Origin: Pseudomonas sp. SL4(2022)
Lineage (GTDB): Bacteria; Pseudomonadota; Gammaproteobacteria; Pseudomonadales; Pseudomonadaceae
Direction: 5' to 3'
DNA length: 64,000 nt
NCBI RefSeq assembly: GCF_026625725.1
Contig: NZ_CP113060.1
Coordinates: 1,990,001 to 2,054,000, forward strand
Below, one piece after another: positions 25,833 to 36,524 of this stretch. The position numbers and the translations under genes are program-made. Numbering within the stretch: the first letter of the stretch is position 1; each line of letters opens with the position of its first letter. Under the pieces are notes generated by a model. It was not told the origin of the DNA. It did no database searches and worked only from the letters and a program-made list of their open reading frames with translations.

Positions 25833-28160
25833 TTATTTCTTCAGCTGTTTGGCATTGGCAAACAGCGCCGCCATGCCACCGCTGGCCGGCGCGGGCTTAT
25901 CCTGGCTGGAGTGGCGTTCGCTGCGCGGCGCATTGCCGGCAGGTTTGCCACCTCGGGATTGACCCCCGCGCGGGCCTTCGATTTTCTCGCCGGGGGTATC
26001 GCCCATGCGCATCGACAGAGCGATGCGGTTGCGTGGGATGTCGACTTCCATGACCTTGACCTTGACCACGTCGCCGGCCTTGACCGCCTCGTGCGGGTCC
26101 TTGATGAACTTCTCCGACAGCGCCGAGATGTGCACCAAACCGTCCTGGTGCACGCCGATGTCGACGAAGGCGCCAAAGTTGGTCACGTTGGTGACGACGC
26201 CTTCGAGCATCATGCCCAGCTTGAGGTCGCTGAGGGTTTCCACGCCTTCCTGGAACTCGGCAGTCTTGAACTCCGGGCGCGGGTCGCGGCCGGGTTTCTC
26301 CAGCTCGCTCAAGATATCGCCGATGGTCACCAGGCCGAATTTATCGTCGGTGAACTGCTTGGGATCAAGGCGCTTGAGGAAGGCCGAGTCGCCGATCAGC
26401 GAGCGGATATCGCGGCCGGTGTCGGCGGCGATGCGCTGCACCAGTGGGTAGGTTTCCGGGTGCACGGCGGAGGCGTCGAGCGGGTTGCTGCCGTTCATCA
26501 CGCGCAGGAAGCCGGCGGCCTGTTCGAAGGTCTTGTCACCCAGGCGCGGCACCTTAAGCAGGTCGGCGCGGCTGTTGAACGCGCCGTTGGCGTCGCGGAA
26601 GGCGACAATATTCTGTGCCAGGGTGGTGTTCAGCCCGGAGATGCGTGCCAGCAGGGCGGCGGAGGCGGTGTTCACATCGACGCCGACGGCGTTTACGCAG
26701 TCCTCGACTACCGCATCCAGCGAGCGCGCCAGCTTGAGCTGCGACACATCATGCTGGTACTGGCCGACGCCGATGGATTTCGGGTCGATCTTCACCAGCT
26801 CGGCCAGCGGGTCCTGCAAGCGACGGGCGATGGACACCGCGCCACGCAGCGACACGTCCATGTCCGGGAATTCCTTGGCCGCCAATTCGGAGGCCGAATA
26901 CACCGAAGCGCCGGCCTCGGACACCATGACCTTGGTCAGATTCAGGCCTGGCAACTTTTTGATCAGGTCTGCGGCCAGCTTGTCGGTCTCGCGGCTGGCG
27001 GTGCCGTTACCGATAGAGATCAGGTCGACTGCGTGTTTGGCGCACAGCTTGGCGAGGATCGCCAGGGTGCCGTCCCAGTCATTGCGCGGCGCATGCGGGT
27101 AGACGGTGGCGGTTTCCAGCACTTTGCCGGTGGCATCGACCACGGCCACTTTGCAGCCGGTGCGCAGGCCCGGGTCCAGCGCCAGGGTGGCACGTGGGCC
27201 GGCCGGCGCGGCGAGCAGCAGGTCGTGCAGGTTGCGCGCGAAGACGTTGATGGCTTCGTCTTCTGCGCCTTCACGCAGTTCGCCGAACAGGTCAGTTTCC
27301 AGGTGGGTGTAGAGCTTGACCTTCCAGGTCCAGCGCACCACTTCGCTCAGCCATTTGTCGGCGGCGCGGCCACGGGCGCTGATGCCGAAGCGCTCGCCAA
27401 TCATGCTTTCGCAGGGGTGCATGCTGCCTGGCAGCTCGTCGCCAACTTTCAGGCTGGCGCTCAAAACACCTTCATTACGGCCCCGGAAAATCGCCAGGGC
27501 GCGATGCGACGGTGCACCCTTGAACTTCTCGTCGTGCTCGAAATAGTCGCGGAACTTGGCGCCTTCGGTCTCTTTACCGGCAACCACGCGGGCGCTGAGG
27601 ATGGCGTTGTCCTTGAGGAAGCTGCGCAGGCTGGCCAGCAAGTTGGCGTCCTCGGCGAAGCGCTCCATGAGGATGTACTTGGCGCCTTCGAGTACGGCCT
27701 TGATGTCGACAAAGCCCTTTTCGGCGTCGATAAAGCGTTCTGCTTCATTTTCCGGTGTTAGTGTCGGGTCATTGAAGAGTGCGTCGGCCAGCTCGCCGAG
27801 GCCGGCCTCCAGGGCAATCTGACCCTTGGTGCGGCGCTTCTGTTTGAACGGCAGATACAAATCTTCGAGCCGGGTCTTGGTGTCGGCGAGGTTGATTTCG
27901 CGCGCGAGTTCAGGGGTCAGCTTACCCTGCTCTTCGATGCTGGCGAGGATGCTGGCGCGGCGCTCATCGAGTTCACGCAGGTAACGCAGGCGTTCTTCCA
28001 GGGTGCGCAACTGGGTGTCGTCGAGGCTGCCGGTGACCTCTTTACGGTAGCGTGCGATAAACGGCACGGTAGAGCCTTCGTCGAGCAGCGCCACGGCGGC
28101 GGCGACCTGTTGCGGGCGTACGCCCAGTTCTTCGGCGATGCGGTTGTTGATGCTGAGCAT
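25833..28160 (-). CDS. tex: Tex family transcription accessory protein
   Basis: A 775-residue nucleic-acid-binding protein. Domains in order: helical Tex N-terminal region, YqgF/RNase H-like core ([18 protein letters not shown], about 325-345), helix-hairpin-helix pair ([17 protein letters not shown] to [15 protein letters not shown], about 505-560) and a C-terminal S1 domain ([20 protein letters not shown], about 650-720), followed by a low-complexity Gly/Arg/Ser tail. Tex is an essential or near-essential RNA-binding protein in several bacteria. ATG 28160 is chosen from the family's [12 protein letters not shown] start. Confidence 0.95.
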   Translation of the reverse strand: MLSINNRIAEELGVRPQQVAAAVALLDEGSTVPFIARYRKEVTGSLDDTQLRTLEERLRYLRELDERRASILASIEEQGKLTPELAREINLADTKTRLEDLYLPFKQKRRTKGQIALEAGLGELADALFNDPTLTPENEAERFIDAEKGFVDIKAVLEGAKYILMERFAEDANLLASLRSFLKDNAILSARVVAGKETEGAKFRDYFEHDEKFKGAPSHRALAIFRGRNEGVLSASLKVGDELPGSMHPCESMIGERFGISARGRAADKWLSEVVRWTWKVKLYTHLETDLFGELREGAEDEAINVFARNLHDLLLAAPAGPRATLALDPGLRTGCKVAVVDATGKVLETATVYPHAPRNDWDGTLAILAKLCAKHAVDLISIGNGTASRETDKLAADLIKKLPGLNLTKVMVSEAGASVYSASELAAKEFPDMDVSLRGAVSIARRLQDPLAELVKIDPKSIGVGQYQHDVSQLKLARSLDAVVEDCVNAVGVDVNTASAALLARISGLNTTLAQNIVAFRDANGAFNSRADLLKVPRLGDKTFEQAAGFLRVMNGSNPLDASAVHPETYPLVQRIAADTGRDIRSLIGDSAFLKRLDPKQFTDDKFGLVTIGDILSELEKPGRDPRPEFKTAEFQEGVETLSDLKLGMMLEGVVTNVTNFGAFVDIGVHQDGLVHISALSEKFIKDPHEAVKAGDVVKVKVMEVDIPRNRIALSMRMGDTPGEKIEGPRGGQSRGGKPAGNAPRSERHSSQDKPAPASGGMAALFANAKQLKK

Positions 28161-28385
28161 AGAAAAAGCTACCCACACTGAAACGAAAAACCGGCCACGC
28201 AGAGCACGGGCCAGACACGAAAGCCGCGCATTATAAACACTGCCCGGCAGCGTGCCGGGAACCCGTCCGGGAAAAATCTGCTAACAATGGACTGCACGTT
28301 GGCTGCGGCTCCTGAGCCATAATGGCGGCTATTACACACTGCCAGCGCGTCCGCGCCCGGCGGATGCCCGGACAAGGAGCCCTGA

Positions 28386-29120
28386 ATGAGCAGCACTGCA
28401 CTTCCCGTTGAAGGCGAGAAAATCCTGATCGTCGATGACGACGCGCGCTTACGTCGCCTGCTGGAGCGCTTCTTCGACGAGCAGGGTTATCGCGTGCGCG
28501 CGGTAGAAAACGTCGAACAGATGGACCGTCTGCTGGCCCGCGAGCTGTTTAACCTGGTGGTGCTCGACCTGATGCTGCCGGGCGAGGACGGCCTGTCCGC
28601 CTGCCGCCGTCTGCGTGAGGCGAACAACCAGGTGCCGATCATCATGCTCACCGCCAAGGGCGACGAGGCCAGCCGTATCCAGGGTTTGGAACTGGGCGCC
28701 GACGATTACCTGGCCAAGCCGTTCAACCCTCGCGAGCTGTTGGCGCGGATCAAGGCCGTGCTGCGTCGCCAGGCCCCGGTCGTGCCGGGTGCGCCGGGTA
28801 GCGAAGACGAAAGTGTGAGTTTCGGCGAGTACGAACTGTCCCTGGCCACCCGCGAACTGAAGAAGGGTGACGAGGTACATATGCTCACCACCGGCGAGTT
28901 CGCCGTGCTTAAGGCACTGGTGCAACACGCCCGCGAGCCGCTGACCCGCGACAAGCTGATGAACCTGGCCCGCGGCCGCGAGTGGGATGCGCTGGAGCGC
29001 TCCATCGACGTACAGATTTCCCGTCTGCGCCGCTTGATCGAGCCCGATCCGTCCAAACCGCGCTATATCCAGACGGTCTGGGGCGTGGGCTATGTGTTTG
29101 TGCCGGATGGCAACAAGTAA
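28386..29120 (+). CDS. ompR: Response regulator OmpR (AmgR)
   Basis: A 244-residue regulator: receiver domain (about 12-125) with IVDDD, phosphoacceptor Asp61 in VVLDLMLPGEDG and the Lys of YLAKPFNP, then an OmpR-type winged helix (about 145-242) ending VWGVGYVFVPDG. In Pseudomonas this is AmgR, which with the kinase AmgS controls the envelope-stress and aminoglycoside response. A strong AAGGAG precedes ATG 28386. The promoter lies in the 225-bp gap divergent from tex. Confidence 0.95.
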   Translation: MSSTALPVEGEKILIVDDDARLRRLLERFFDEQGYRVRAVENVEQMDRLLARELFNLVVLDLMLPGEDGLSACRRLREANNQVPIIMLTAKGDEASRIQGLELGADDYLAKPFNPRELLARIKAVLRRQAPVVPGAPGSEDESVSFGEYELSLATRELKKGDEVHMLTTGEFAVLKALVQHAREPLTRDKLMNLARGREWDALERSIDVQISRLRRLIEPDPSKPRYIQTVWGVGYVFVPDGNK

Positions 29121-29125
29121 CCGCC

Positions 29126-29198
29126 GTAGGATGGATGACGCTTTATTCATCCTCCTCTGTTTCTGCTCGGTGGATCGATGAGGCGCGATCCACCCTAC
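29126..29198. repeat. Palindromic GTAGGRTGGAT-type element between ompR and envZ
   Basis: GTAGGATGGAT (29126-29136) and ATCCACCCTAC (29188-29198) are inverted copies with one mismatch, enclosing two smaller hairpins (GGATG/CATCC and GGTGGATCG/CGATCCACC). A related element lies at 60200-60278. These are dispersed intergenic repeats; this one separates the two genes of a two-component operon. Confidence 0.65.
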
Positions 29199-29215
29199 AA
29201 CCGCATCGAGTCACC

Positions 29216-30528
29216 ATGAAAACCCCTCTCTGGTTCCCGCAAAGCTTCTTCGCCCGCACGTTGTGGCTGGTGCTGATCGTGGTGCTGTTCTCCAAGGCGC
29301 TGACCCTGGTTTATCTGATGATGAACGAGGACGTGCTGGTCGACCGCCAATACAGCCACGGCGCTGCGCTGACCCTGCGTGCCTATTGGGCGGCGGACCC
29401 GGAAGATCGCACCACCATCGCCGAAGCGGCCGGGCTTACCCGCGTTCCGCATGAGCAGGTGCCGGCTACTGAACAGCATTGGCCCTATAGCGAGATTTTC
29501 GCGCGGCAGATGCAGACTGAACTGGGCCCCGACACCGAAGTGCGGGTGCGTGCCAAGAGCCCGCCGGCGCTCTGGGTGCATGCCCCTGCGCTGGGCGACG
29601 ATTGGTTGCGGGTGCCGCTGTATCCGCATCCACTGCGCGGTCAGCGGATCTGGAGTGTCCTGGGCTGGTTCCTGGCCATCGGCCTGTTGTCGACCGCGGC
29701 GGCATGGATCTTCGTGCGCCAGCTCAATGCGCCGCTTAAGCGCCTGGTGTTCGCCGCTCGCCAACTGGGTAAGGGCCGCAGCGTGCGGCTGCCGGTCAGC
29801 GACACGCCCAGTGAAATGACCGAGGTGTACCGTGCGTTCAACCAGATGGCCGAGGATGTTGAGCAGGCGGCCCGCGAGCGCGAGTTGATGTTGGCGGGTG
29901 TTTCGCATGACCTGCGTACGCCCCTGACTCGTCTGCGCCTGTCTATGGAGTTCCTCAACACCGATTCGGAGCTGACCGAAGACATGGTGCGTGATATCGA
30001 GGACATGGATGCCATTCTCGATCAGTTCCTCGCCTTTATCCGTGATGGCCGTGATGAGCCGTTGGAGCAGCTTGATCTGCTGGAACTGATCCGCGAGGTA
30101 GTGGCGCCCTACAACCAGAAGCAGGAAATGGTGCGCCTGTGCCTGGAGGCGGTGCCAGCCTTCCCGTTGCGCCGGGTTTCACTCAAGCGGCTGCTGGTCA
30201 ACCTGATCGAGAACGCCCTGCGCTACGGCTGCAATGCCGTTGAGGTAGCGGTCTCTCTGTCGGGTGATCGCAGTGCGCCTTACGTGGTGCTGAGTGTATT
30301 GGACCGCGGTACTGGCATTGATCCGGCCGAGCTGGGCAGTATCTTCAACCCCTTTATCCGTGGTGATCGCGCCCGGGGCGGGCAGGGTGCCGGCTTGGGC
30401 CTGGCCATCGTCAAGCGCATTGCCGCGCTGCACGGTGGCAGTGTCGAGTTGCGCAACCGCTCGGGGGGGGGCTGGAAGCGCGGGTTTGTCTGCCCTTGGG
30501 GCTGTTGCTGCCCCGCGACGCCGCATAG
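29216..30528 (+). CDS. envZ: Sensor kinase EnvZ (AmgS), frame broken at a G9 run near the 3' end
   Basis: With one added G in the run at 30463-30471 the protein is 437 residues: membrane helix about 10-35, periplasmic loop, second helix about 145-170, HAMP, HisKA with AGVSHDLRTPLTRLRLS, and HATPase with GQGAGLGLAIVKRIAALHGG. The corrected C-terminus reads LEARVCLPLGLLLPRDAA and stops at 30526-30528, as expected for the family. As sequenced, the last about 25 residues are replaced by a Cys/Pro-rich tail ending at 30559. The core catalytic domain is intact either way. ATG 29216 lies 95 bp after ompR, across a palindromic repeat. Confidence 0.85.
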
Positions 30529-30594
30529 GGGCGCTGGCATACTGTCATCATTGAGCTGAACTATGCTGTGTCAGCGTCATGACATGAGGTCAGC

Positions 30595-33500
30595 ATGCCT
30601 GCCGTCCCACCCCGTCTCTCCATCTGGACATGGTTGCTGCCGCTGCCATTGCTCCATACTGCCACCTGGCTTTCCCTGGCGACCCAGTTCACTGAAGGGG
30701 CGGCGCTCTGGTATCTGCCGTTTGCCATAGGACTGGTGCTGGTGCTCTGGTGGGGGCCGCGTGTGCTGCTGGCGGTTTACCTGAACGCCATGTTCGCGAT
30801 ACCGCTCTGGGGGCTGGATTGGCAATGGGCCCCGCTGTATGCCATTTCGGAGACACTGGGCATTGCATTAGCCTGGTGGCTCCTGCGCCTGCGTCCATTC
30901 GATCCGTCCTTGCCCGACCTCAGCCATCTGCTGCGTCTGATGATGTTGGGCGTGTTGCTACCTGCTGTGCCGATGGCGCTTGGCGTGCAGGGCAACCTCT
31001 GGCTGACCGGTTACTTACCGCTTTCGGAGTTGCTGGCCGGTAGCATCACCCTGTGGTTGGCCGACAGCCTGACGTCTGTTGCCCTGGCTGTTCCGCTGCT
31101 GGTCTATCTGACGCCTCTGTTACGTCGCCATGGCTGGCTGCGTGGCACTTCACGCAAGGGCTACAAGCGGGTGCCCGAGGTGCTGCTGCAGTTGCCGCCT
31201 TGGTCGCTGCTGCTGGTGTTGCTGCTGAGCATGCCCTGGTTGCTGGGGATGTTGCCGTTGACCCTGAATCTGCCCTTGATTGGTGTGATGATGCTGGGGT
31301 TGGCGTTGGTCTGGGGCTTTGCGGGCAGTGTCTGTGGGGCCGTATTGAGTGTGCTGATGGTCTTGATTCTGCCGCTGCTGCGCGGCATGGGTGAGACTGA
31401 GGCATGGTTTAATCCGCAGCGTCTGGAACTGCATTTCAGTGTGCTGCTGTTTATGTTGGCCACCTTACTGGTGGGACGCAGCCTCAGTGACTTGCGCCTG
31501 TCGCTGGGGCGCAGCGCGCAGATGCAGCAGCAACTGGCGTTGGCCAACCTGGCGCTGGAAGCCAGTCCGCTGGGGGTGGTGATTGCCGATGCACGGCAAC
31601 CTGGCCTGCCGCTGATCTACTGCAACCCGGCGTTTGGACAGATCACCGGGTACAACCGTGCCGAGACCTTGGGCAATAACTGGAGTTTCTTGCTGGGTGA
31701 CGATCGTCAGCAGGAAGCCTTCAGCCGTCTGCAGCAGGCCGTGCGTGATGGCATGCCCTGTGATGTGGTGCTGCGTAACTACCGCAAGAGCGGGCAGATG
31801 TTCTGGAACGAGCTGACGCTGGCACCCATGCGGGATGACCTGGGCATCAGCCATTTTGTTGCATTGCAGAGTGATGTGAGTGCCCGCGAACAGTTGGCCA
31901 CTCAGGTGCGTTCGCAGAGTGACGAATTGCTCAGGCAGAGCTATCTGTTCAGTCAGACCGAGCATATCGCCAACCTCGGTGGCTGGGTGCTGAACATGCC
32001 GCAGCAGACCATGGATTGGAGCGCGGGCTGTTTCCGCATCTACGAACTGGATCCGAAGAACGGCACGCCCGACCTCAATAGCGCCTTGAGTTACCTGGAT
32101 GCCAGCGGCCGCGTTACGGCCGAGCAGGTGCTGCAGCAGCTCATTGATGGGTTGGAGCAATTCGATATTGAAGTGCGCCTGCTGACCGCCAAAGGTAAGA
32201 CTCGCTGGCTGCGCATTCGCGGTATCAGTGAGCGCGACGGCCGCGAGTTGGTGCGGGTGTATGGCGCACTGCAGGATGTCAGCGCGCGTAAATACGCCGA
32301 GCAGCAGTTGCGCGAGCGTGACGAGCGCCTGCATCTGTTTTTTGAAGCACCATTGATCGGGATGGCCCAGACCAGCCCTAACTTTGCCTGGGAAGAGGTC
32401 AATCACAAGCTGTGCAGCATCCTTGGTTGTAGCCGTGAGCAGTTAATGGCCAGCTCTTGGGAGAGTCTGTCGTTAAAAGAGGATCTGCGCATCGAGCAGC
32501 CTTTGCTTGATCAGGTGCTCATCGGTATGCGTGAAGGCTTCGAGCTGGAAAAACGCTTCCGCCGTGCTGACGGCAGTCTGGTGCATACCCGCGTCAGCCT
32601 GCGTGCCGTTCGCCACAGCACCGGGCGGGTTCGCATGTTTCTCTTGCTGGTGGAGGACATCAGCGAGCGCCTGCAGGCCGAGGCCCGCTATCGCACCCTG
32701 GTTGAGCACGCACCTGAAGCCATTGTGTTGTTTGATCTCAATGGCAATTTGGTCGAGTGCAACGAAAATGCCCTGCGCCTGCTGCGCTACAGCCGCGAGG
32801 AAATCGCCCGCCGGCGCGTATTTGATCTGAGCCCACCCAAACAGGCCGATGGCCGTCTGACCAGTGAGCTGGGCAGAATTTACCTGCGCCGGGTAATGGC
32901 CGGTGAGGCTCCGGTTTTTGAGTGGCTACACCGTGACAGCGCTGGCCGGCAGATTCCCTGCGAGGTTCGCCTGGTACGGATGCCCGGTGAGCCGATCCTG
33001 ATTCGCGGCAGCCTCACCGATATTTCCGAGCGTCAGCGTTATCAGCGCGAGATCGAGCGGCTGGCGTTTAGTGATGAACTCACCGGGTTGCCGAATCGGC
33101 GCTTACTGCTTGATCGCCTGCAGCATGCGATGGACCGCGAGTTGCGTGAAAACACCTTGGGCGCCTTGTTGTTTATCGATCTGGATCACTTCAAGACAGT
33201 CAATGACAGTCTGGGTCATCTGGTTGGCGATGGCCTGCTGCGCGAAGTGACGGCGCGCCTGGCCAGCGGTCTGCGCGCTGAAGACACCCTGGCGCGGATG
33301 GGGGGAGACGAATTTGTGGTCCTGCTGGAGGGGCTCGACAGCAATGCGCAACTGGCTGCCGAGTCTGCTGCGATTACCGCCGAGAAGCTGCTGAAAAGCC
33401 TAGCCGGCACCTGCTGGATCGACGGTCATGAGCTGTCCATCAGTGCCAGTATCGGCATTGCGTTGCATCCGTTTGGCAGTCAATTGGCCTCTGATGTACT

Positions 33501-34365
33501 GAAGCAGGCCGATACTGCGATGTACCGGGCCAAGCAGAGCGGGCGCAATGCGCTGCATTTCTTCGCGCCAGAAATGCAGGCAGCCATCGACCAGCGCCTG
33601 CAGTTGCAGAGTGAGTTGCGCCAGGCTGTGCAGCGCAACCAGTTGCATCTGGCGTTTCAACCTCAGGTGGCCCTGAGCAATGAACGGGTGACGGGCGCCG
33701 AGGTGCTGCTGCGCTGGGTGCACCCCGAGCGTGGGGAGATCATGCCGACAGACTTTATCCCATTGGCCGAAGAAACCGGGCTGATCGAGGAGTTGGGCGG
33801 TTGGGTGCTGGAACAGGCCTGTGCCGCTTTGGCGCGCTGGTTGCCGCAGTGGCCGTACATGGTTCTGGCGGTCAACCTCAGCCCGCGAGAATTGCGTCAG
33901 CGCAGTTGCGTGACACGCGTCAGCGAATGTCTGCAGCGTCATCAGGTCCCGGCGACAGCATTGGAACTGGAAATTACCGAAGGCGTGCTGCTGGAAGAGG
34001 TCGAGCAGTGCATCAGCAATATGCAGGCGCTCAAGGCGCTCGGTGTGCGTTTCGCCATCGATGACTTCGGTACGGGCTACTCCTCACTGACGTACCTCAA
34101 GCGCCTGCCACTGGATCGCCTGAAGATCGACCGCAGTTTTACCTGGGACATGGACGGTGAAGATGGCAGTGGTCTGATGCTGGTGCAGACCATCCTCGTC
34201 ATCGCTCGCAACCTGGGCCTGGAGTGTGTTGCCGAAGGCATCGAAAGCCAGTGGCAACTCGACTGCCTGCGCCAGCAGGGCTGTTCATTGGGGCAGGGCT
34301 ATCACTTCAGTCAACCGTTGAAAGAGGCGGATTTCCAGGCCTGGCTGGAGCAGCACCAGCTATAG
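30595..34365 (+). CDS. MASE1-PAS-GGDEF-EAL cyclic-di-GMP enzyme
   Basis: A 1256-residue protein. About eight membrane helices in residues 1-300 form a MASE1-like sensor, followed by four PAS/PAC units (about 305-815), a GGDEF domain (ARMGGDEF with RAED inhibitory site) and an EAL domain (about 1000-1250). The EAL motif itself is EVLLRW, but AVNLS, LEITEG, IDDFGTGYSS, RLKIDRS and AEGIE are kept, so both activities are possible. GAGGT precedes ATG 30595. It follows envZ by 66 bp and converges on rimK, an enzyme known in other pseudomonads to respond to cyclic-di-GMP. Confidence 0.88.
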   Translation: MPAVPPRLSIWTWLLPLPLLHTATWLSLATQFTEGAALWYLPFAIGLVLVLWWGPRVLLAVYLNAMFAIPLWGLDWQWAPLYAISETLGIALAWWLLRLRPFDPSLPDLSHLLRLMMLGVLLPAVPMALGVQGNLWLTGYLPLSELLAGSITLWLADSLTSVALAVPLLVYLTPLLRRHGWLRGTSRKGYKRVPEVLLQLPPWSLLLVLLLSMPWLLGMLPLTLNLPLIGVMMLGLALVWGFAGSVCGAVLSVLMVLILPLLRGMGETEAWFNPQRLELHFSVLLFMLATLLVGRSLSDLRLSLGRSAQMQQQLALANLALEASPLGVVIADARQPGLPLIYCNPAFGQITGYNRAETLGNNWSFLLGDDRQQEAFSRLQQAVRDGMPCDVVLRNYRKSGQMFWNELTLAPMRDDLGISHFVALQSDVSAREQLATQVRSQSDELLRQSYLFSQTEHIANLGGWVLNMPQQTMDWSAGCFRIYELDPKNGTPDLNSALSYLDASGRVTAEQVLQQLIDGLEQFDIEVRLLTAKGKTRWLRIRGISERDGRELVRVYGALQDVSARKYAEQQLRERDERLHLFFEAPLIGMAQTSPNFAWEEVNHKLCSILGCSREQLMASSWESLSLKEDLRIEQPLLDQVLIGMREGFELEKRFRRADGSLVHTRVSLRAVRHSTGRVRMFLLLVEDISERLQAEARYRTLVEHAPEAIVLFDLNGNLVECNENALRLLRYSREEIARRRVFDLSPPKQADGRLTSELGRIYLRRVMAGEAPVFEWLHRDSAGRQIPCEVRLVRMPGEPILIRGSLTDISERQRYQREIERLAFSDELTGLPNRRLLLDRLQHAMDRELRENTLGALLFIDLDHFKTVNDSLGHLVGDGLLREVTARLASGLRAEDTLARMGGDEFVVLLEGLDSNAQLAAESAAITAEKLLKSLAGTCWIDGHELSISASIGIALHPFGSQLASDVLKQADTAMYRAKQSGRNALHFFAPEMQAAIDQRLQLQSELRQAVQRNQLHLAFQPQVALSNERVTGAEVLLRWVHPERGEIMPTDFIPLAEETGLIEELGGWVLEQACAALARWLPQWPYMVLAVNLSPRELRQRSCVTRVSECLQRHQVPATALELEITEGVLLEEVEQCISNMQALKALGVRFAIDDFGTGYSSLTYLKRLPLDRLKIDRSFTWDMDGEDGSGLMLVQTILVIARNLGLECVAEGIESQWQLDCLRQQGCSLGQGYHFSQPLKEADFQAWLEQHQL

Positions 34366-34412
34366 GCTTGAGTATGCGTTTCGGTATCCCTGCTGTGATC
34401 TGCAGGACCGGC

Positions 34413-34430
34413 CCGGCCATCCTTGGCCGG
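34413..34430. terminator. Hairpin between convergent genes
   Basis: CCGGCCA (34413-34419) pairs with TGGCCGG (34424-34430) around TCCT, in the 83-bp gap between the ends of the MASE1 protein gene and rimK. It lacks a T run. Confidence 0.45.
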
Positions 34431-34448
34431 CGTTCGCCTACATCCGGC

Positions 34449-35354
34449 TCACCCCTTGCCCTTGGTGCGGGTCAGGTGTGGGCCGCCGTTCTTCTCGATG
34501 TACTGGATGATCATTCCGGCGACATCTTTGCCGGTGGTGGTTTCGATGCCTTCCAGGCCCGGCGATGAGTTCACCTCCATCACCAGCGGGCCGTGGTTGG
34601 AGCGCAGGATATCCACGCCGGCCACGCTCAGCCCCATGACCTTGGCGGCGCGGATGGCCGTCATGCGCTCCTCTGGGGTGATCTTGATCAGGCTGGCGCT
34701 GCCGCCGCGGTGCAGGTTGGAGCGGAATTCGCCGGGCTTGGCCTGGCGCTTCATCGCCGCAATCACCTTGTCGCCGACCACGAAGCAGCGGATATCCGCG
34801 CCGCCGGCTTCCTTGATGTATTCCTGCACCATGATGTCCTGCTTGAGGCCCATAAAGGCCTCGATGACCGACTCGGCCGCCGTCGCCGTTTCACACAGCA
34901 CCACGCCGATGCCTTGGGTACCTTCCAGCACCTTGATCACCAGCGGTGCGCCGTTGACCATCTGGATCAGGTCGGCGATGTCATCCGGTGAGTGGGCAAA
35001 ACCGGTGACCGGCAGGCCAACACCTCGGCGCGACAGCAGTTGTAGCGAACGCAGTTTGTCCCGTGAACGGGCGATGGCCACCGACTCGTTGAGTGGAAAA
35101 ACACCCATCATCTCGAACTGGCGCAGCACCGCGCAGCCGTAGAACGTCACCGACGCGCCGATGCGTGGAATGACCGCATCGAAGCCTTCCAGCGGTTTAC
35201 CCCGGTAATGGATTTGTGGCTTGTGACTGGCAATGTTCATGTAGGCGCGCAGGGTGTCGATCACCACCATCTCGTGGCCCCGTAGCTGTCCGGCTTCGAC
35301 CAGGCGGCGGGTGGAATACAGGCGCGGGTTGCGCGACAGCACGGCGATCTTCAT
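34449..35354 (-). CDS. rimK: Ribosomal protein S6 glutamate ligase RimK
   Basis: A 301-residue ATP-grasp ligase that adds glutamates to the C-terminus of ribosomal protein S6. It begins [18 protein letters not shown]; the ATP-grasp core includes [15 protein letters not shown] and [19 protein letters not shown], and the metal site lies in [14 protein letters not shown]. Its ATG overlaps the stop of rimB by four bases, so the two are translationally coupled. In P. fluorescens RimK activity is modulated by RimB and by cyclic-di-GMP. Confidence 0.95.
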   Translation of the reverse strand: MKIAVLSRNPRLYSTRRLVEAGQLRGHEMVVIDTLRAYMNIASHKPQIHYRGKPLEGFDAVIPRIGASVTFYGCAVLRQFEMMGVFPLNESVAIARSRDKLRSLQLLSRRGVGLPVTGFAHSPDDIADLIQMVNGAPLVIKVLEGTQGIGVVLCETATAAESVIEAFMGLKQDIMVQEYIKEAGGADIRCFVVGDKVIAAMKRQAKPGEFRSNLHRGGSASLIKITPEERMTAIRAAKVMGLSVAGVDILRSNHGPLVMEVNSSPGLEGIETTTGKDVAGMIIQYIEKNGGPHLTRTKGKG

Positions 35355-35818
35355 TGGGCACCAGAAGGGTCTGCAAGGGTGGGTTTGTTTTGTACGTAGC
35401 TCAATGCCGGGTTGACCAGTAACTGCCCGGCAATCAGCGCCTTGGAGCCGAGCAACACGCGGTAGCGCATGGTTTTGCGGCAGGTCAGGGTGAACTCCAC
35501 CGGCCACTCGCGTTCGCCCAGGGTCAGGGGAGTGCGGATTACATAGCGCGACTGGCTCTGGCCGTTGGAGCTTTTGATGGTCTTTACCGATACCAGCTGT
35601 GCTTCGCAGCGGTGGCGGCGTTGCACCAGGGTGCCCAGGTGCGCCGTGAAGCGTACCCAGGGTTCGCCATCGCGATCGAACGGCTGGATCTCACTGGCGT
35701 GCAGGCTGGACGTGCTGGCGCCGGTGTCGATCTTGGCGCGCAGGCCAACCATGCCCAGCTCCGGCAGGTTTATCCATTCGCGCAGGCCAATTACGCCCAG
35801 TTGGTCAAAGGTCTTCAA
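35351..35818 (-). CDS. rimB: Retropepsin-like ATP-dependent zinc protease RimB
   Basis: A 155-residue retropepsin-like aspartic protease fold protein. The single catalytic motif is [14 protein letters not shown] (about 29-42), followed by the family segment VRFTAHLG. In P. fluorescens RimB acts with RimK to reset S6 modification. The likely start is TTG 35818 with GGAA upstream; no in-frame ATG is available. It is the first gene of a two-gene operon with rimK. Confidence 0.85.
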   Translation of the reverse strand: MKTFDQLGVIGLREWINLPELGMVGLRAKIDTGASTSSLHASEIQPFDRDGEPWVRFTAHLGTLVQRRHRCEAQLVSVKTIKSSNGQSQSRYVIRTPLTLGEREWPVEFTLTCRKTMRYRVLLGSKALIAGQLLVNPALSYVQNKPTLADPSGAQ

Positions 35819-35915
35819 AAGGTAGTTCCAAGCTATTTGCGGGCATTCTAGTTGGCACGTGTGACAACTGCATCAGGCAAAATGTCCGTCTCACGGCGTG
35901 ATCAGCGAGGATCGG

Positions 35916-36347
35916 ATGAGCGATAAAAATGAAGACGACAAGGTGCGTCTGGACAAATGGCTGTGGGCGGCACGCTTCTATAAAACCCGCGCCTTGGCCA
36001 AGGCGGCCATCGAAGGCGGCAAGGTGCATCACCGCGGTGAGCGCTGCAAGCCAGGCAAGGAGCCGAAGGTGGGCGATGTCTATGTGATCCGCACCGGTTT
36101 CGAGGAGCGCAGCGTGGTGGTGCAGGCGCTCTCAGTGGTGCGCCGGGGCGCGCCAGAAGCGCAGGCTCTGTATGCCGAAACGGCTGAGAGCATCGTGCGC
36201 CGCGAGCAGGCCGCCGCCCAGCGTAAGGCAGGCGCATTAGGCATGCAAACCGAGGGGCGGCCGAGCAAGAAGCAGCGCCGGCAGATTCACGACTTCAACG
36301 AGCGGCAGGACGGTGGCCTGCGCCATCCCTGGGCGGATGAGGAGTGA
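35916..36347 (+). CDS. hslR: Heat-shock ribosome-associated protein HslR (Hsp15)
   Basis: A 143-residue S4-domain RNA-binding protein (VRLDKWLWAARFYKTRALAK, about 8-27, then GGKVHHRGERCKPGKE), with a basic C-terminal tail. Hsp15 binds stalled 50S subunits that carry nascent chains after heat shock. ATG 35916 follows GAGGA with good spacing. It precedes hslO, forming the usual pair. Confidence 0.93.
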   Translation: MSDKNEDDKVRLDKWLWAARFYKTRALAKAAIEGGKVHHRGERCKPGKEPKVGDVYVIRTGFEERSVVVQALSVVRRGAPEAQALYAETAESIVRREQAAAQRKAGALGMQTEGRPSKKQRRQIHDFNERQDGGLRHPWADEE

Positions 36348-36524
36348 TTCAGCGCTCGTAAAGGTTCCACGCTGTGTACATACAATCAGGCCATTCTTGC
36401 CAGCAGCGGTGGCCTTCTGCGGCCGTGATAGCTTCTTCCCGCAGGACCGATAGATAAGAGGCGCTTGGTCGGCTGGGCGTTTGCGCCTAAAATCGCCGGC
36501 CGAGTCACATTCAGTGAAGTTGGC

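Noticed and set aside
25755-27761. Long plus-strand open frame
   Set aside because: Antisense to tex; no recognisable domain.
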